A stretch of DNA of 45,571 nucleotides from assembly GCA_037447655.1 (NCBI GenBank), contig JBBHKE010001099.1, positions 282,739 through 328,309 on the forward strand. The letters run 5' to 3'. Made by a program: the position numbers and the translations under genes. Source of the stretch: Zygnema cylindricum. Taxonomy: Eukaryota > Streptophyta > Zygnematophyceae > Zygnematales > Zygnemataceae. Below, one piece after another: positions 10,916 to 21,981 of this stretch. Within the stretch, counting starts at the first letter, position 1; the number at the start of each line of letters is the position of its first letter. The notes beneath the pieces are model-generated. The model was given only the letters and a program-made list of their open reading frames with translations. It was not told where the DNA came from and searched no databases.

Positions 10916-11161
10916 CATAATATCGTGCGCGCACGCCGAATATGAAGCGTGTGGACATGATATCCTACGCGCAATCGACACGATGCAGCATGACATGATT
11001 AGCGTGAATAATGTGTTAGGTAACAAAACTAGGACGTAAGTCTCGTGTAAACAAAAGGTAAATGATCAAAGGAAGAAATATAGAGCACAAGTGACGTAGG
11101 AAAAAAAGACGGGTGAAAGTCCAACAATGTCTTTTTTTAATATATTAGACCCAATTTAACA
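10916..11161 (-). repeat. LTR-like direct repeat, right copy, second part
   Basis: It continues the repeat interrupted at 4512. CATAATATCGTGCGCGCACG.. aligns with 1040-1100 of the left copy, and the end TTAGACCCAATTTAACA aligns with GTGGACCCAATATTTCA at 1301-1317. Its first five bases are the target duplication. Confidence 0.5.
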
Positions 11162-12494
11162 AGGGAGGTGCAACTGAATGGGTTTAAAAGGGGGTAGAAT
11201 GGAGTTCGGAGAAGTTCGAGAGTTGAGTGAGAAAAGGGGAAAAGAAAAGTGAAAGAAAAACAATAAGGTAGATGAGAGAATTGAAAAGTCAAACTCATTG
11301 ACAAGAGGAAGTAGACATCAACACGAGATAGAGGAAAATAGTGAGGTAGAGAAAAGTAAAGGTAAATATAGATTCTAGAGTACAGGTGCGTTGAATGAGG
11401 GTGGTGAGATAGGGAGCATTTATACTCATCATATTATAGCAGATGATTTGTAATACGATCTACTACCACTCAAAAAATCCCATTACTGCAACCAATTTCA
11501 AGCAGACATTCCACGAATTGGAAAAATATACATCCACATTGGAAAGCACTCACATAAGGATAAACTTTAAATTAGAAGAAGCTTCTCTCCAAATAACATT
11601 AGCTCGGTCTCTTGCCCACGTGGCTCAACCCTTCTTTTTAAAGTCTTTTCCACTGCTCTCCACTCTTAATAATTCTATCTCTTAACTACTAAAACGCTAC
11701 TTAGTTAGTAAGAGATTTGAGTGCCAAATTGCCAATGCTCCAATTTGATTTTAATCGCTTAAGACCAAGATCAGTCAGGATTTCCACAAAATTTTCCTAA
11801 GGAAAAGATGTCTACTCTTCTCTTAGACTTCACTATTTATCGATCATCGCCTTGGACTCGCCAGGCCAGAGTCAACACTTCGTTGAACAGGTTTTACCTG
11901 GGGGAATCATTCATCAACTAGGACTCACACTGACCAATGCAAAAACGTGCGCAATCTCTTACTAACTGCATAACATTTACCAACCAATCAAACGCTACGT
12001 TTCACTACGTAACATCTACGTGCAAAAGTGCCCGCCAAACGAAACGCGACTGCGCACGAATGTGCGTCGCATATTTCGCACGCGAAACTACCTACGAAAT
12101 TCCATTAAGTGAAAGTGACATTTCGTACTAAAAATTGTAGGAAACGAACTATCGTGCGCATTAAACAACTGAATGTGTCATTAGTACTTTATTAAACATA
12201 CACGCAAAGTTTTGGTAATAGTTTGACCATTAACCCGTTTCAATGATACCCACTTGTAAGTTTGACCCTGCGCTGTCACCTAAATACACCCATCACTATT
12301 TTTTTGAAATAAAACTCCAAATCACGCGATTCTTTCGCAAACGTCTACCAAATTCATAACTTTATATTCCTAACCTTTAAATACCCATTTACAACCAAGT
12401 TCAATCCACTATTACTGTTACATCATCCCCTCATTATTTTTAACCGTCCTCAATTAAACATATTTCATTCTCAAGACAAGACTCCTATATTATT
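11162..12494. other. Gene-free spacer
   Basis: AT-rich DNA. The small open frames here match no family I recognise and have no coding look. ACGAAAC and CGCACG words recur around 11940-12160. I see no RNA gene. Confidence 0.5.
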
Positions 12495-13548
12495 TGTTGT
12501 TTTTAAAACTTAGTTTCGTGCTTATGCGACCTTTGTACGCTTGAGACGTTTCGTGCGTTTATTATTAATGTGGAGGTTAGAATGGATTCACGGATTGGGG
12601 GAGCGAATGTACGGATAAAACTAAAGTGAAGTAAGGGAGTAATTCAGTGGCGTGACTACGCAGTAAGAAATGGAAGGCGGATCGCGAAACGATCCGATTT
12701 GAAATGTACGAAACGTTGAAATATGCGCCGCCGGTATGGCGCATCTATTTGAGACAAGTGTAATTTAAGAGTTCGCTACTGAATGTACAGAGGCATACCA
12801 GCCGTACATTATCTACCACCTACCTAAATTACTACGAGTATACCCGAATAATTCGATGTATGTCAGAATGAATTAATCTATACTACTACACTAATTAACA
12901 AAAGGACAAACCATTGTTCAACCAATTATTTACACCGACATCTCTGAACAGTCATTGAGGTGTGTCACTTGTGATATTCGTATGAATCTCGTCCACCGAC
13001 TTGATTCATATCAACAGCAGCTGTGTTGTCAGTTTCGTCGCAGCTGCGTTGTCAGATATACTTGGACATATCTAAAAATATATATAAAAATAACCGCAGC
13101 TTCGTAGTAGTATTGTGATATCACAGTCAAGTTTATCAAAGCAATGGCAAACTGTTTTTTGCATCTTTGACCTGTTGGTGTGATCTCATTTTTTGGTGTT
13201 TTCATGTGAAACTTTTTGAAGTTATTCTATAATATAGACTATATATGTGTGTGCAGTTTCATTCTATTCTGTTATTTCTGTGTAATTCTGTGAGAGGTCT
13301 AAGTGGTTAGTTTGTGATGCTGTCAACTGTTTTTGGGAAACTCGGGAGCTTATATCTTCTAGATTCCTCGGTGGATTTAGCTGTAACTTTGGGAGTTTAC
13401 AATGTCTATGGTATACTGCACATTGGGGCATTTTGAGGTGATTTTGATTATTGTGAAGTAATCTGTGATGTCTAAAACAGAGATGTATGAGGGGTAGTCT
13501 GTGGTGCTTCCGAGTGTAGTCCATGGCTGAAATAGGCTATGGACAACA
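12495..13548 (+). repeat. 5' LTR of the gag-only element, with inverted core
   Basis: The first ~275 bp and the last ~410 bp align directly with the 3' LTR at 16174. The middle (12769-13107) aligns only in reverse complement. Gag starts inside the LTR at 13523, and the LTR ends ACAACA just before GGTTATGGGCCCAC. Confidence 0.8.
12769..13107 (-). repeat. Inverted segment within the 5' LTR
   Basis: It matches 16447-16815 in reverse orientation; for example GAATGTACAGAGGCATACCAGCC here reads GGCTGGTATGCCTCCGTACATTC there. The related LTR at 27381 shares the order and orientation of the 3' copy (GACGAGATTCA.. then GTAAATATTTG), so the 5' copy is the one that was inverted. Confidence 0.8.
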
Positions 13549-14257
13549 GGTTATGGGCCCACGCCCATGGCTAGCCATATTTGATGGATCTAAATATCAT
13601 TACTAGAGGTATATGTTGGAGAGCTAATTCGAGATGATAGAGTTAATGGATGTGGTGGATGGTATTTTGGCGAAAACATCAAATGGATGGAAAAAGAAGA
13701 ACCATGAGTGTCTAAGGGTTACCAAGAACTCCTTGACGGAGGAACTAATAATGTCATACTTAAGTTTTAAAAGTGCAGCTGAACTATGGAAGTGCTTAGA
13801 ATGTATGTATGCAAAGACTTTTGTATATCATTGGCTTAACAGTATTACAAAATTAGTTGAATACAAGTATGTAGGAGGTAGTATGGAGAAACACTGTATT
13901 GACATAGAAGTATTATTTGCAGAAAATGATTTGGCAGGAGGAAACCTTACAGATGCTCAACGAGCTCTCTTGTTAATGAGAAGCATCCCTAAAGAATATA
14001 AGAGTGCATTAGATAGATTGACTTTAATTGATAAAAATGATTGGAGCTTAACTCTAGCAAGAAGATTTGTTATAGATGAAGAGACTAGTAAAAAGGTTTT
14101 ATCAAATGAGAGGAATATGAAAGAATTTGAGTCTCAGTTTCAAAAAATTAAGAGTAGCAGTGGGTTCGGAGATGGACCTAAGAATTGTTTTTACTGTAAA
14201 GATTTAGGACATACCTTCAGGGTATGTCCATCATATAAAAGTGCATGTGTTACATGA
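13523..14257 (+). pseudogene. Copia-type Gag of family Y, two nonsense codons
   Basis: The frame starts with MAEIGYGQQVMGPRPWLAIF (ATG at 13523 inside the LTR) and is broken by TAG at 13604-13606 and TAA at 13625-13627. It is then open from 13634 for 207 codons. The open part has the UBN2/copia Gag pattern (AAELWKCLECMYAK, LLLMRSIPKEYKSALDRL) and a knuckle CFYCKDLGHTFRVC (CX2CX4HX4C) near its end. An ATG at 13634 could still start a shortened Gag carrying most of the domain. Gag would form the particle that packages element RNA. The first TAG falls where sister copies have Trp, suggesting a TGG to TAG change. Confidence 0.8.
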
Positions 14258-14404
14258 TATTTCAGAGATAGATGGGACAATAACCAAGTTAGACCCTCAA
14301 CATGGAGGGAATCTAGTGCTTTCATGAGTGAGAGACAATATTCAATAGATGTGTTAGATTTCCTAGAAATCCGGGATTCGGCATGTCCCACACTTGGGAA
14401 AATT

Positions 14405-14475
14405 GAGCCGGCCAGGGTTCGAACCTGGGACCTTTCACTTCAGCTGCGAACGCACTACCACTATGCCACCACCTC
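14405..14475 (-). other. Complete tRNA cloverleaf-like sequence (probable SINE head)
   Basis: 71 nt on the minus strand fold as a tRNA. Acceptor GAGGTGG/CCGGCTC (one mismatch, one G-T), D-arm GCATAGTGGTAGTGC, anticodon stem TTCGC/GTGAA with loop AGCTGAA, variable AGGTC, T-arm CCAGG-TTCGAAC-CCTGG. A box TGGCATAGTGG and B box GGTTCGAACCC are near ideal. The anticodon would be CTG (Gln), but position 33 is G instead of the near-invariant U, and there is no match to the plant tRNA-Gln I know. I read it as the tRNA-derived head of a SINE inserted in family Y; a tRNA pseudogene is the alternative. SINE limits are not visible. Confidence 0.6.
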
Positions 14476-14582
14476 GATGTAGAGACTGGCGGGTCCGTAC
14501 CCTTTTTCTTACGGGCGGCTCGAGTATGGATATTCCATATTCTACCCCGTATTGAACCGGCTTCACGTGCCAATCCAACAAG

Positions 14583-15014
14583 ATGACAAAAGGCTTACAC
14601 CTTTCGTCGACGAAATACATTTACTTACCGACTCTCTGCACTTTTCAGGATGTGGAGAAAGAGGTGACAGAAAAGGATTCGGTTATTATCAATGTTTCTT
14701 GTGACAGATTGGTGAGTGACACAAACTTAGAAAAGAAAAGGGTTACTCAAATAGGAGTTGAAGAAATTAAAGGGCAACCAGAAGTGGAAGTGGAATGAAT
14801 AGAAAATAGTGTGGTCATCGAAGATAGTGTGGAGAAAAAAAAGAGTCAAAAAGATTCGGTTGTTGTGACTCTTTCTTCTGATAGATTGGTGTGTGTAAAT
14901 GACTTACGAAGGGAAGAGATGCTTGAAGAAAGGAGAGTTAGAGAAGTAAACTCAAAAGTGGTAGTAGAATATTCCTTAGATATGGAGCAAACTGAACTAA
15001 AAACAAAACTTTGA
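14583..15014 (+). pseudogene. Charged repeat-containing frame of family Y
   Basis: One frame of 144 codons with a single TGA at 14796. It contains a duplicated motif: EKDSVIINVSCDRLVSDTNL and later QKDSVVVTLSSDRLVCVNDL, both rich in Glu, Lys and Val. I recognise no domain. It lies after gag where pol would be expected. It may be a family-specific extra region or simply decayed sequence. Confidence 0.35.
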
Positions 15015-15067
15015 GTAAGGGAGGAAGATGATGAGAGAGAAAAGGGGAATTCACACAATATAGGGAA

Positions 15068-15652
15068 TTGACATCGGAGGTGGAAAATAATGTGGTTTTA
15101 AAAGTTAATGAATTCAGCAAAGGATCGAGAGAGATTGTTAAGAAAATGAGGTTAAGAAAAGAAGGTCATAAAATTGGAGAAATTTGGATATTAAGAAGGA
15201 ATACTAGGAAGAAGAAAAAGGAGCTAAATGAAAGGGGGATCAAAATGAAAGTATTCAGGATGCATACACTTACGGGGAGTGGTAGATCTATGGAAAAATA
15301 CAGAAACCTAGTAAGAAAAACCACACTTTATAGAAGTAATGGGAAGGCAAATAATTGCAAAAGTATAAATTCTACGAAAAGACCAGAATCAAGTAAGAAA
15401 GAAAGAAAAAGATACAAATTAAGGAAAAATAGTTGGAGAAGAAACAAGTTACAAAATCGATCACACAGAAGAACGCGACCAACAACGATGAGAGGATGTG
15501 TGACGAGAAAATGGAGAGACATGAACGACTTTTCAGCAAGGTATAAGGGAATTTGGTGCAGTAACCTAGTCAACATATATCGAAGGAAGCGGAAGGCTTG
15601 GAAGTATCTAATAAGAGAGAAGGTGCAGCAACTATTCAATGAAAGTGTGTAG
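15068..15652 (+). CDS. Very basic hypothetical protein of family Y
   Basis: A 194-codon frame starting MTSEVENNVVLKVNEFSKGS and rich in Lys and Arg throughout (for example KKERKRYKLRKNSWRRNK). No domain is recognised. The sequence is purine-rich on this strand, which by itself lengthens lysine and arginine frames, so it may not be coding. If translated, it could bind nucleic acid. Its place inside a gag-only element makes an accessory role conceivable but unproven. Confidence 0.25.
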   Translation: MTSEVENNVVLKVNEFSKGSREIVKKMRLRKEGHKIGEIWILRRNTRKKKKELNERGIKMKVFRMHTLTGSGRSMEKYRNLVRKTTLYRSNGKANNCKSINSTKRPESSKKERKRYKLRKNSWRRNKLQNRSHRRTRPTTMRGCVTRKWRDMNDFSARYKGIWCSNLVNIYRRKRKAWKYLIREKVQQLFNESV

Positions 15653-15944
15653 AGACGAGATATTTTCAACAAATACTGATCATATGACTAAGTGACGATT
15701 ACGGGTGGAATTCAGATTTACTAGGGTGGTGTTAAATCATTAGTGAAAGGACAATTTGGCGTTTATGGCATAGGGGGAGCTGTTACAGGACGATATTCAA
15801 ATCTGTTAGTCTGTAAAATTCACAAAAATTAAGGAAATGGTTGATAAAGTTTTTCATGGAAGACAAAGAGTGTTTGAATATTAAATGACTAACTCGGCAA
15901 GGAGGCAGTTGTCAAGAATGGGATGTTTGGAAGCCATGGCAGGA

Positions 15945-16115
15945 ACGCAGCGGAAGTAGTGGTGAATCAGCGAAAGCAGTTTGCCTCTCAACGAAACATA
16001 GCAACGCAGCAGAAGCAGTGGTGAATTAGCCGAAGTAATTTGCGTCACAACGTAGCAACGCAACATAGCAACGCAGCAACGAAGTATAGCAACGCAGCGG
16101 AAGCAATGGTGGCAT
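15945..16115 (+). repeat. ~60-bp tandem repeat before the 3' LTR
   Basis: AACGCAGCGGAAGTAGTGGTGAA..., AACGCAGCAGAAGCAGTGGTGAA... and a third partial copy, with many CAACG words. It ends 60 bp before the 3' LTR. Confidence 0.6.
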
Positions 16116-16173
16116 TTGACACTTAAAAAGCTGCAAATTTTTTCCCGGTGCCGATACTAAATTTTCGGGCGAG

Positions 16174-17226
16174 TGTTGTTTTGAAAACTTAGTTTCGTGC
16201 GTACGCGACCTTTGTATGCTTAAGACGTTTCGTGCGTATATTATTAATGTGGAGGTTAGAATGGATTCACGGATTGGGGGAGCGAATGTACAAATAAAAC
16301 TAAAGTGAAGTAAAAGAGTTATTGAGTGGCCTGACTACGAAGTAAGAAATGAACAGCGGATCGCAAAGCGATCCGATTTGAAATGTACAAAACGTTGAAA
16401 TATGCGCCGCCGGTACGGCGCATCTATTTGAGACAAGTGTACTTTAAATAAGACAACGCAGCTACTACGAAGCTGCGGTTATTTTTAGATATGTCCAAGT
16501 ATGTGACAACCAAGCTGCGACGAAGTTGACAACGCAGCAGCTTTTGATATGAATCAAGTCGGTGGACGAGATTCATACGAAGATCACAAGTGACACAGCA
16601 AGTTGACTCTTCGGAGATGTCAGTGTAAATATTTGTTTGAACAGTGGTTTGTTCTTTTGTTAATTAGTGTATTAGTATAGATTAATTCATTCTAACATAC
16701 ATCGAATTTTTCGGGTATACTCGTAGTAATTTAGGTAGGTGGTGGATAATGTACGGCTGGTATGCCTCCGTACATTCAGTAGTGAACTCTCTGATTATAA
16801 CTTGTAGGACTTACATTATTGTGATATCATAGTCAAGTTTATCAAAGCAATGGCAAACTGTTTTTTGCATCTTTGACCTGTTGGTGTGATCACCCACTTT
16901 AGTGCTTTCATGTGAAACTTTGTGAAGTTAGTCTATGATATAGAATCTATATGTGTGTGCAGTTTCATTCTATTTTGTTATTTCTGTGTAATTCTGAGAG
17001 AGGTCTAACTGGTTAGTTTCTGAAGTTGTCAACTGTTTTTGGGAAACTCTGGAGCTTATATCTTCTAGATTCCTCAGTGGATTTAGCTATAAATTAGAGA
17101 GTCTACATTGTCTATGGAATATTAAATATTGGTAAAGTTTGAGGTTATTTTGATAATTGTGGAGTAATCTGTGCAGTTTGAAACAGTGTTGTTTATCGGG
17201 TTGTCTGTGGTGCTTCCGAGTGTAGT
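16174..17226 (+). repeat. 3' LTR of the gag-only element
   Basis: It starts TGTTGTTTTGAAAAC and runs to ..CCGAGTGTAGT, where the next element starts. It contains a hairpin CGCAGCT-ACTACGA-AGCTGCG near 16455, at the inner edge of the segment that is inverted in the 5' LTR, and GGATCGC-AAA-GCGATCC at 16358. Confidence 0.8.
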
Positions 17227-17227
17227 G

Positions 17228-18227
17228 TGCAATTATGTGTCCTCCATTGGACCACAGAATACAGGAAGCCTCTAGATATTATTTAAATAACCCACTTCAA
17301 GCCACAACCACTGCTATCCAGAAAGGCAATATGACAGTTTGACTTCACCCCTATGCAGCATGGACTCCCCTGAGTCCGTAGCAAAAAGAATCACTGAAAA
17401 CGGCCAACCACCCGATAAGTTATGAGCCGGCAAAAATGCCAATTTATACAAAGCTCTCTTAGGGAGAGGTGATTATCTACCAAAATTTCCTAAGTCCTAA
17501 ACCTCTCTCACAACCCCTATCTACTGAAGTACGAACCAATCATATTACCGTAAAGTACATAAAGGTACTACGGCCGATGTCATTTCTGTACGGTTGGTGT
17601 ACGACAAGGCTGCTGAGTGGACGCGTGTCGCTTTTCCACTCGTTCGTATATTCTCCGGAATTCTCGCGACCGAATGTCATCCTTCCACGCGGCACCACGT
17701 CATGCCACGTCCATAAAATCCAAAGTGACCATTCCGCGATCTCGGCGATGATGTGCGCCATCGGATTAAATCCGACATTGAATGTCGACCGTTTAAAATA
17801 AATGTCCGTTTCGTTTGTTTCGTGCGAAATGACGTTCGCACTAAACCTTGACAAGTTCTATGTCCGTTCGTCCATATTATAGTTAAATGGTTTTTGTATT
17901 ATACAACAGTTTAAATACTAATGAAACCCTACATCACCTAACGGACTTCTACGACAGACTCGTTAGAGCTAACGGATACGCCGCGCACTGCCGGTCGGGG
18001 GTTTGAGTCCTACCGGACTCAACCTTTTGTTGAGAGTGACTTAAGTCACTCTTTAGTCCTTCCTATGGAGCTGAGGCAGCCATGGCTCTATCGCTCTCTC
18101 TCTTTTTCAATGAATACAACAAGTATGGGGGCAAGAGTGAAGAGATGGAGGCAGGCTGCCTATATTTTCTTTATATGTTTCCGCTAATTAGTTCTAGACC
18201 TAGAAAATACAACAACTTATTTCAACA
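17228..18227 (-). repeat. 3' LTR of element 2 (type A, diverged)
   Basis: 1000 bp, starting TGCAATTATGTGTCC and ending TTATTTCAACA on the plus strand. It is followed by the polypurine tract (plus-strand CTCCCCTTATTTTC, 18228-18241). The tRNA-like region is decayed (about 17940-18020, B box GGTTTGAGTCC), with TTTT at 18025-18028. Confidence 0.85.
18033..18052. other. Perfect 20-bp palindrome after the tRNA-like region
   Basis: AGAGTGACTTAAGTCACTCT. It occupies the position of the TATTTTTAGTA hairpin in element 1 but has unrelated sequence. Confidence 0.8.
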
Positions 18228-18242
18228 CTCCCCTTATTTTCT

Positions 18243-21200
18243 AGTTTAATTTTAACTATTCTTTTAATCCACATTTTTCCCTACAATATTTCAACTTTGG
18301 AGAGGGCACAGGTTTAGCCATCATATCAGCCACCATTTCTCATCAGATATATATACAAGATTCACTATTTTATTCTTAGTTTTTTCTCTTACAAAACTTA
18401 ATCTTATGTCCATCTGTTTAGCCTTAAAATGATGTTTTGGATTGGCTGCAATTGCTATGGCCGCTTGATTATCACAAAATACTTCATGCACTCCCTCCTT
18501 CATATACCCCAATTCTAGCAGCAAGGACTTGACCCCCATCAACTCTTTCACAGCAGAACAAGAGGCCATGTACTCAGCCTCCATAGTGGACTGAGCAACC
18601 ACCTTTTGTTGCTTACTGCTCCAACAACAAGCACCTTCCCCAACATACAATACATACCTAGAAGTGCATCGTCTCATAGGTGCGTCCCCATAACTGGCAT
18701 CACTCCAAGTAGTGATGTCACTGTGCTCCCCTCCCAAATGCAACCATAACTCTCTGGTTCCCACCAGATATCTCATGACTCTCTTGGCTGCCTCCCAGTC
18801 TCTCTTCCTAGGATCATTAAGACTCCTACTGAGTACTCCAACTGCTGCCGCTATGTCCGGCCTGGTACAGTTCATAAAGTAGATCAAACTTCCTACGACC
18901 TGTCTATAAGGGATAGATTTCATAAACTCTTTCTCCTCTGGACTCATCTGATCGTCTAAGATCATCACTCCTCCTTCTGCACTCCCATCACTTACTTTTT
19001 TGAAGTACATGGGAGTGGTACAACTGTTAGCATTTTCCATCTGGAATTGTTCAAGCATATTACCTATTGCTTCTTTCCGAGTATATCTAATAATCTTCAT
19101 CCCCTAATCTCTCTCCATTTGGATCCCCAAAATATATTTTGCCTCCCGTAAATCCTTCATATCAAATTTGCCCCTAAGATCTTTCTTCAGCCTTTTGATC
19201 TTCTCCAAAGACTTACTCAAAACAAGCAGATCATACACATAAATTGCAATAAAAATGACACCATTCTCATCTTCAAACATATAGATAGAATGGTCAGAGC
19301 TGATCCGGATATATCCCAGATCGGTGAAAAACTCATCTAGTTTCTTATTCCACTGTCGAGGAGCCTGCTTCAGTCCATATAAGGATTTTAAGAGCCTGCA
19401 TACTTTGCTCTCTTCTCCTTCTTCCACGAACCCCTCGCGTTGCCTCATGAAAATGTCTTCCTCTAACTCACCATTAAGAAAAGTTGTCTTACTGTCCATC
19501 TGGTGGATTTCCATTTCTTTCGCTGCTGCCAAACTGAGGAGAATCCTTACTGAGGGGAACGAAACAACTGGAGCAAAGGTCTCCTCATAGACAATCCCCT
19601 CTTTTTGAGTGAACCCTTTCGCTACCAATCGGGCCTTATATCTCTCAATGGTATTATCTGTGTTCAGTTTTAGTTTAAATACCCATTTACACCCAATAGG
19701 TTTTATGTTTCGAGGACAATCCGCTAATTCCCAAGTATTTGCTTCCATGATAGAAACCATCTCATCATTTATGGCTCTAATCCAACTTTCTTTCTCTGGA
19801 CTATTCACTGCCTTTGAGTAAGACTGCGGCTCATCTGGGTGAGATAGCTTAGTTACCTTATGAGCCATTTGTTTTTCATGTATCCTTTTGCTGCTCTTTT
19901 TTCCTCCCTCAAACTCTGAAGCTGGAATGGATGGAAGTCTTGGATTTCTTCTCACTGTCCCATCGCCTCCCTTGTCCATGGAAGCCAGTTCTTGTCCCGC
20001 TTCTTCTATCTCCTCGAAATCCATATGAGTATGTGAGGTTTTCAGTGAGTCTCTTGTATCTTAGATCTTCCGTGAATCTGCAATCACGGTTTCACTCATG
20101 TCCTTTTTGGGAACGACTGAGTTCTCCTCACTGTTGGACTCAAATCTGATTCTTATCTTCTTTGTATATTTGAAGGGGTCAAATGACTTCCCTTCATCCA
20201 TGACAACTAAGTGTTTGACCAGAATGATATCTTTCTTTGCTAAGTCATAGACTCCATATCCCTTAACATCCTCATCATATCCCACAAAGTATCCAGGTTT
20301 TCCCTTAGCATCTAGTTTCTATTTTTTCCTATCCGTGTCAATACTGTAAACTTGGCTACCGAATACTTTAACGTATGAGATATCTGGTTTCCTTCCAGCC
20401 CATCTCTCAAAAAGTGTCACTCCCTTTACACCTGAGGTAAGGACCCTATTCTTAATGTAGTTGGCACAGTTCATTGCTTCTGCCCAAAATCTCTTTCCTA
20501 TTTTCTTGTTTGCCAACATATTGCATGCACTATCTCCTAGTGTTCGATTCAACCTCTCAGCTACCCTATTTTGTTCTACGTTAAATAGTACATTTTTGTG
20601 GTGCTCCACTCCCTCATCTCTCAGATATTCCTCAAACTAGTTAGAGGTATATTCCCCCCCATTATCACTCATTATCCTCTTAATGGGGGTTTCATGCAAC
20701 TTCTCACTCCAGGGTTTATATTCTTTGGAGTAAGTTGATGCTTCAGACTTTATTTTTAGAAAGTAGACTCTAGATTATCTAGACCAGTCATCGGTTATTG
20801 TCATCATAAGCCTCTTTCCTCCAACCAAAGGTACTTTTGCTGGTCCCCAAATATCTGTGTGGACCAAGTCTAACACTTTCTCACGTCTATATGTGGCTGC
20901 TTTGAGAAACGGAAGTCTGTGAGCCTTGCCTTGAGCACAACCACTACAATCATCCACCATTTCATTATCTTTGAACTAAATGCCTTCTACTACCCTAAGC
21001 TTTTTCATTTCCCTCAACCTATCAAAATGCACATGCCCCAACCGCTTATGCCAAATCATCAACTTAGGAACACCAACATAATAATCATTCTTCTTTTCAT
21101 TACTCATGTTAAGCCTAAACATTCCTTGGCTACCCTTATCTGCCATGAAGTAAACTTCATCCCTATACTTAGCTGTAAAGACTCCCTTTTTAGTAAAGGT

Positions 21201-21981
21201 ATCAAACTCTTTGTCAACTAGCACAGACGTAGAGACAAGATTTTTTCTCAGCTGAGGAATGTAGAGTACAATTGAGAATGTAAACATAGAATTTTTATCC
21301 TCCACTAAGACTTTCAGATCTAGTGATCCCACTAGACTTGTAGTAACAACTCTCCCATCCCCATACTCTATCTCTAGAGTAGGAATTTTTCTTAGCTTAG
21401 TGAAGAGTTCTTTATCACGACACTTGTTTAACTAATTGTTGCCTCTGAATAGTCTCACTCTTATAAATCTGACTTAGTGTTTCCCAAATTTCTGAAGACT
21501 TGGTTAGATTCAAAAGAGTGATAGCTATTGACTTAGACACATTTCTAAGTATGAGATGTTTTGCTATAGTGTTTTTATACTCCTAAATTTTATTATCATA
21601 TTCTTCAATTTTACTTATAACCCCTCTAAGTGGAGCTGTGGCGGAGAGCCTAGCTCCCCTCACCATAGGTGTCCTTTTATCCTTCTCCCCATTTCCCCCT
21701 TCTATAGCAATAGTTTTCCCTTCACCTTCGATTGCATCTGAAATACGGTTGGTTTTCTGGGAAGCCACAGATGATTCTCTATAGTAAGCTCCTCCAAAGC
21801 CAGGTGGTGGACATCTCACTTGTTCGGAAACAATTCCTAATAAGTGCTTCTCGAAAAGTAATCCCTCCATTGTAAACTCCCAATAAGTAAAGTCTGTTCC
21901 ATCGAACATAGGCACCCTAGATGGTGGGGCCATAACCTGAAAGTTTGAGTGCTCCATTGCCCATAGAAATCGCAGATCCAA
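18243..21981 (-). pseudogene. Copia Gag-Pol relic (element 2)
   Basis: Gag N-terminus MEHSNFQVMAPPSRVPMFDG (ATG 21957; an upstream in-frame ATG at 21981) and TYWEFTMEGLLF, continuing to a Gag region ending near LVKQ at about 21430. Directly after it, in another frame, comes the post-protease part RDKELFTKLRKI, so the zinc knuckle and protease catalytic site are missing. Then integrase pieces (WHKRLGHVHFDRL; CSGCAQGKAH; GVEHHK..RVAERLNRTL), RT (KWVFKLKL, RYKARLVAKGFTQ, IYVYDLLVLSKS, where the catalytic DD reads YD) and RNase H (EAEYMA, FCDNQAA). Many stops and frameshifts, including one near 18355 that truncates RNase H. Inactive. Confidence 0.88.

Larger units (their letters stand above)
779..11161 (-). 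mobile_element. Ty3-like gag-protease LTR element, split by a copia insertion
   Basis: A minus-strand gag, zinc-knuckle and aspartic-protease relic (about 1589-4034) is bracketed by two diverged direct repeats: 779-1317 on the left, and 4226-4512 continued at 10916-11161 on the right. The right repeat is interrupted by the copia element at 4513-10915. Both repeats contain the same block order: AATATTTCGCGTC-like start, GAATCGACGTGAAAT, a 20-bp GCGTGCG array, a GACATGATATC-like block, and an end near GACCCAAT..CA. The spacing (about 0.54 kb each once the insertion is removed) fits a pair of LTRs. Only ~270 bp separate the protease end from the left repeat, so RT, RNase H and integrase are absent. 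Terminal TG/CA and a target duplication are not clear; the LTR interpretation is inference. Confidence 0.5.
12495..17226 (+). mobile_element. Non-autonomous LTR element with gag but no pol (family Y)
   Basis: Two direct repeats of about 1.05 kb (12495-13548 and 16174-17226) start TGTTGTTTT. The 5' copy ends ACAACA. They flank a 2.6-kb internal region with a copia-type Gag and zinc knuckle, then lysine-rich frames, and no protease, integrase, RT or RNase H. This is the layout of gag-only terminal-repeat elements (TR-GAG), which need a partner for reverse transcription. The 3' LTR lacks its last ~28 bp because the copia element at 17228 begins there. No clear target duplication remains. Confidence 0.75.
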
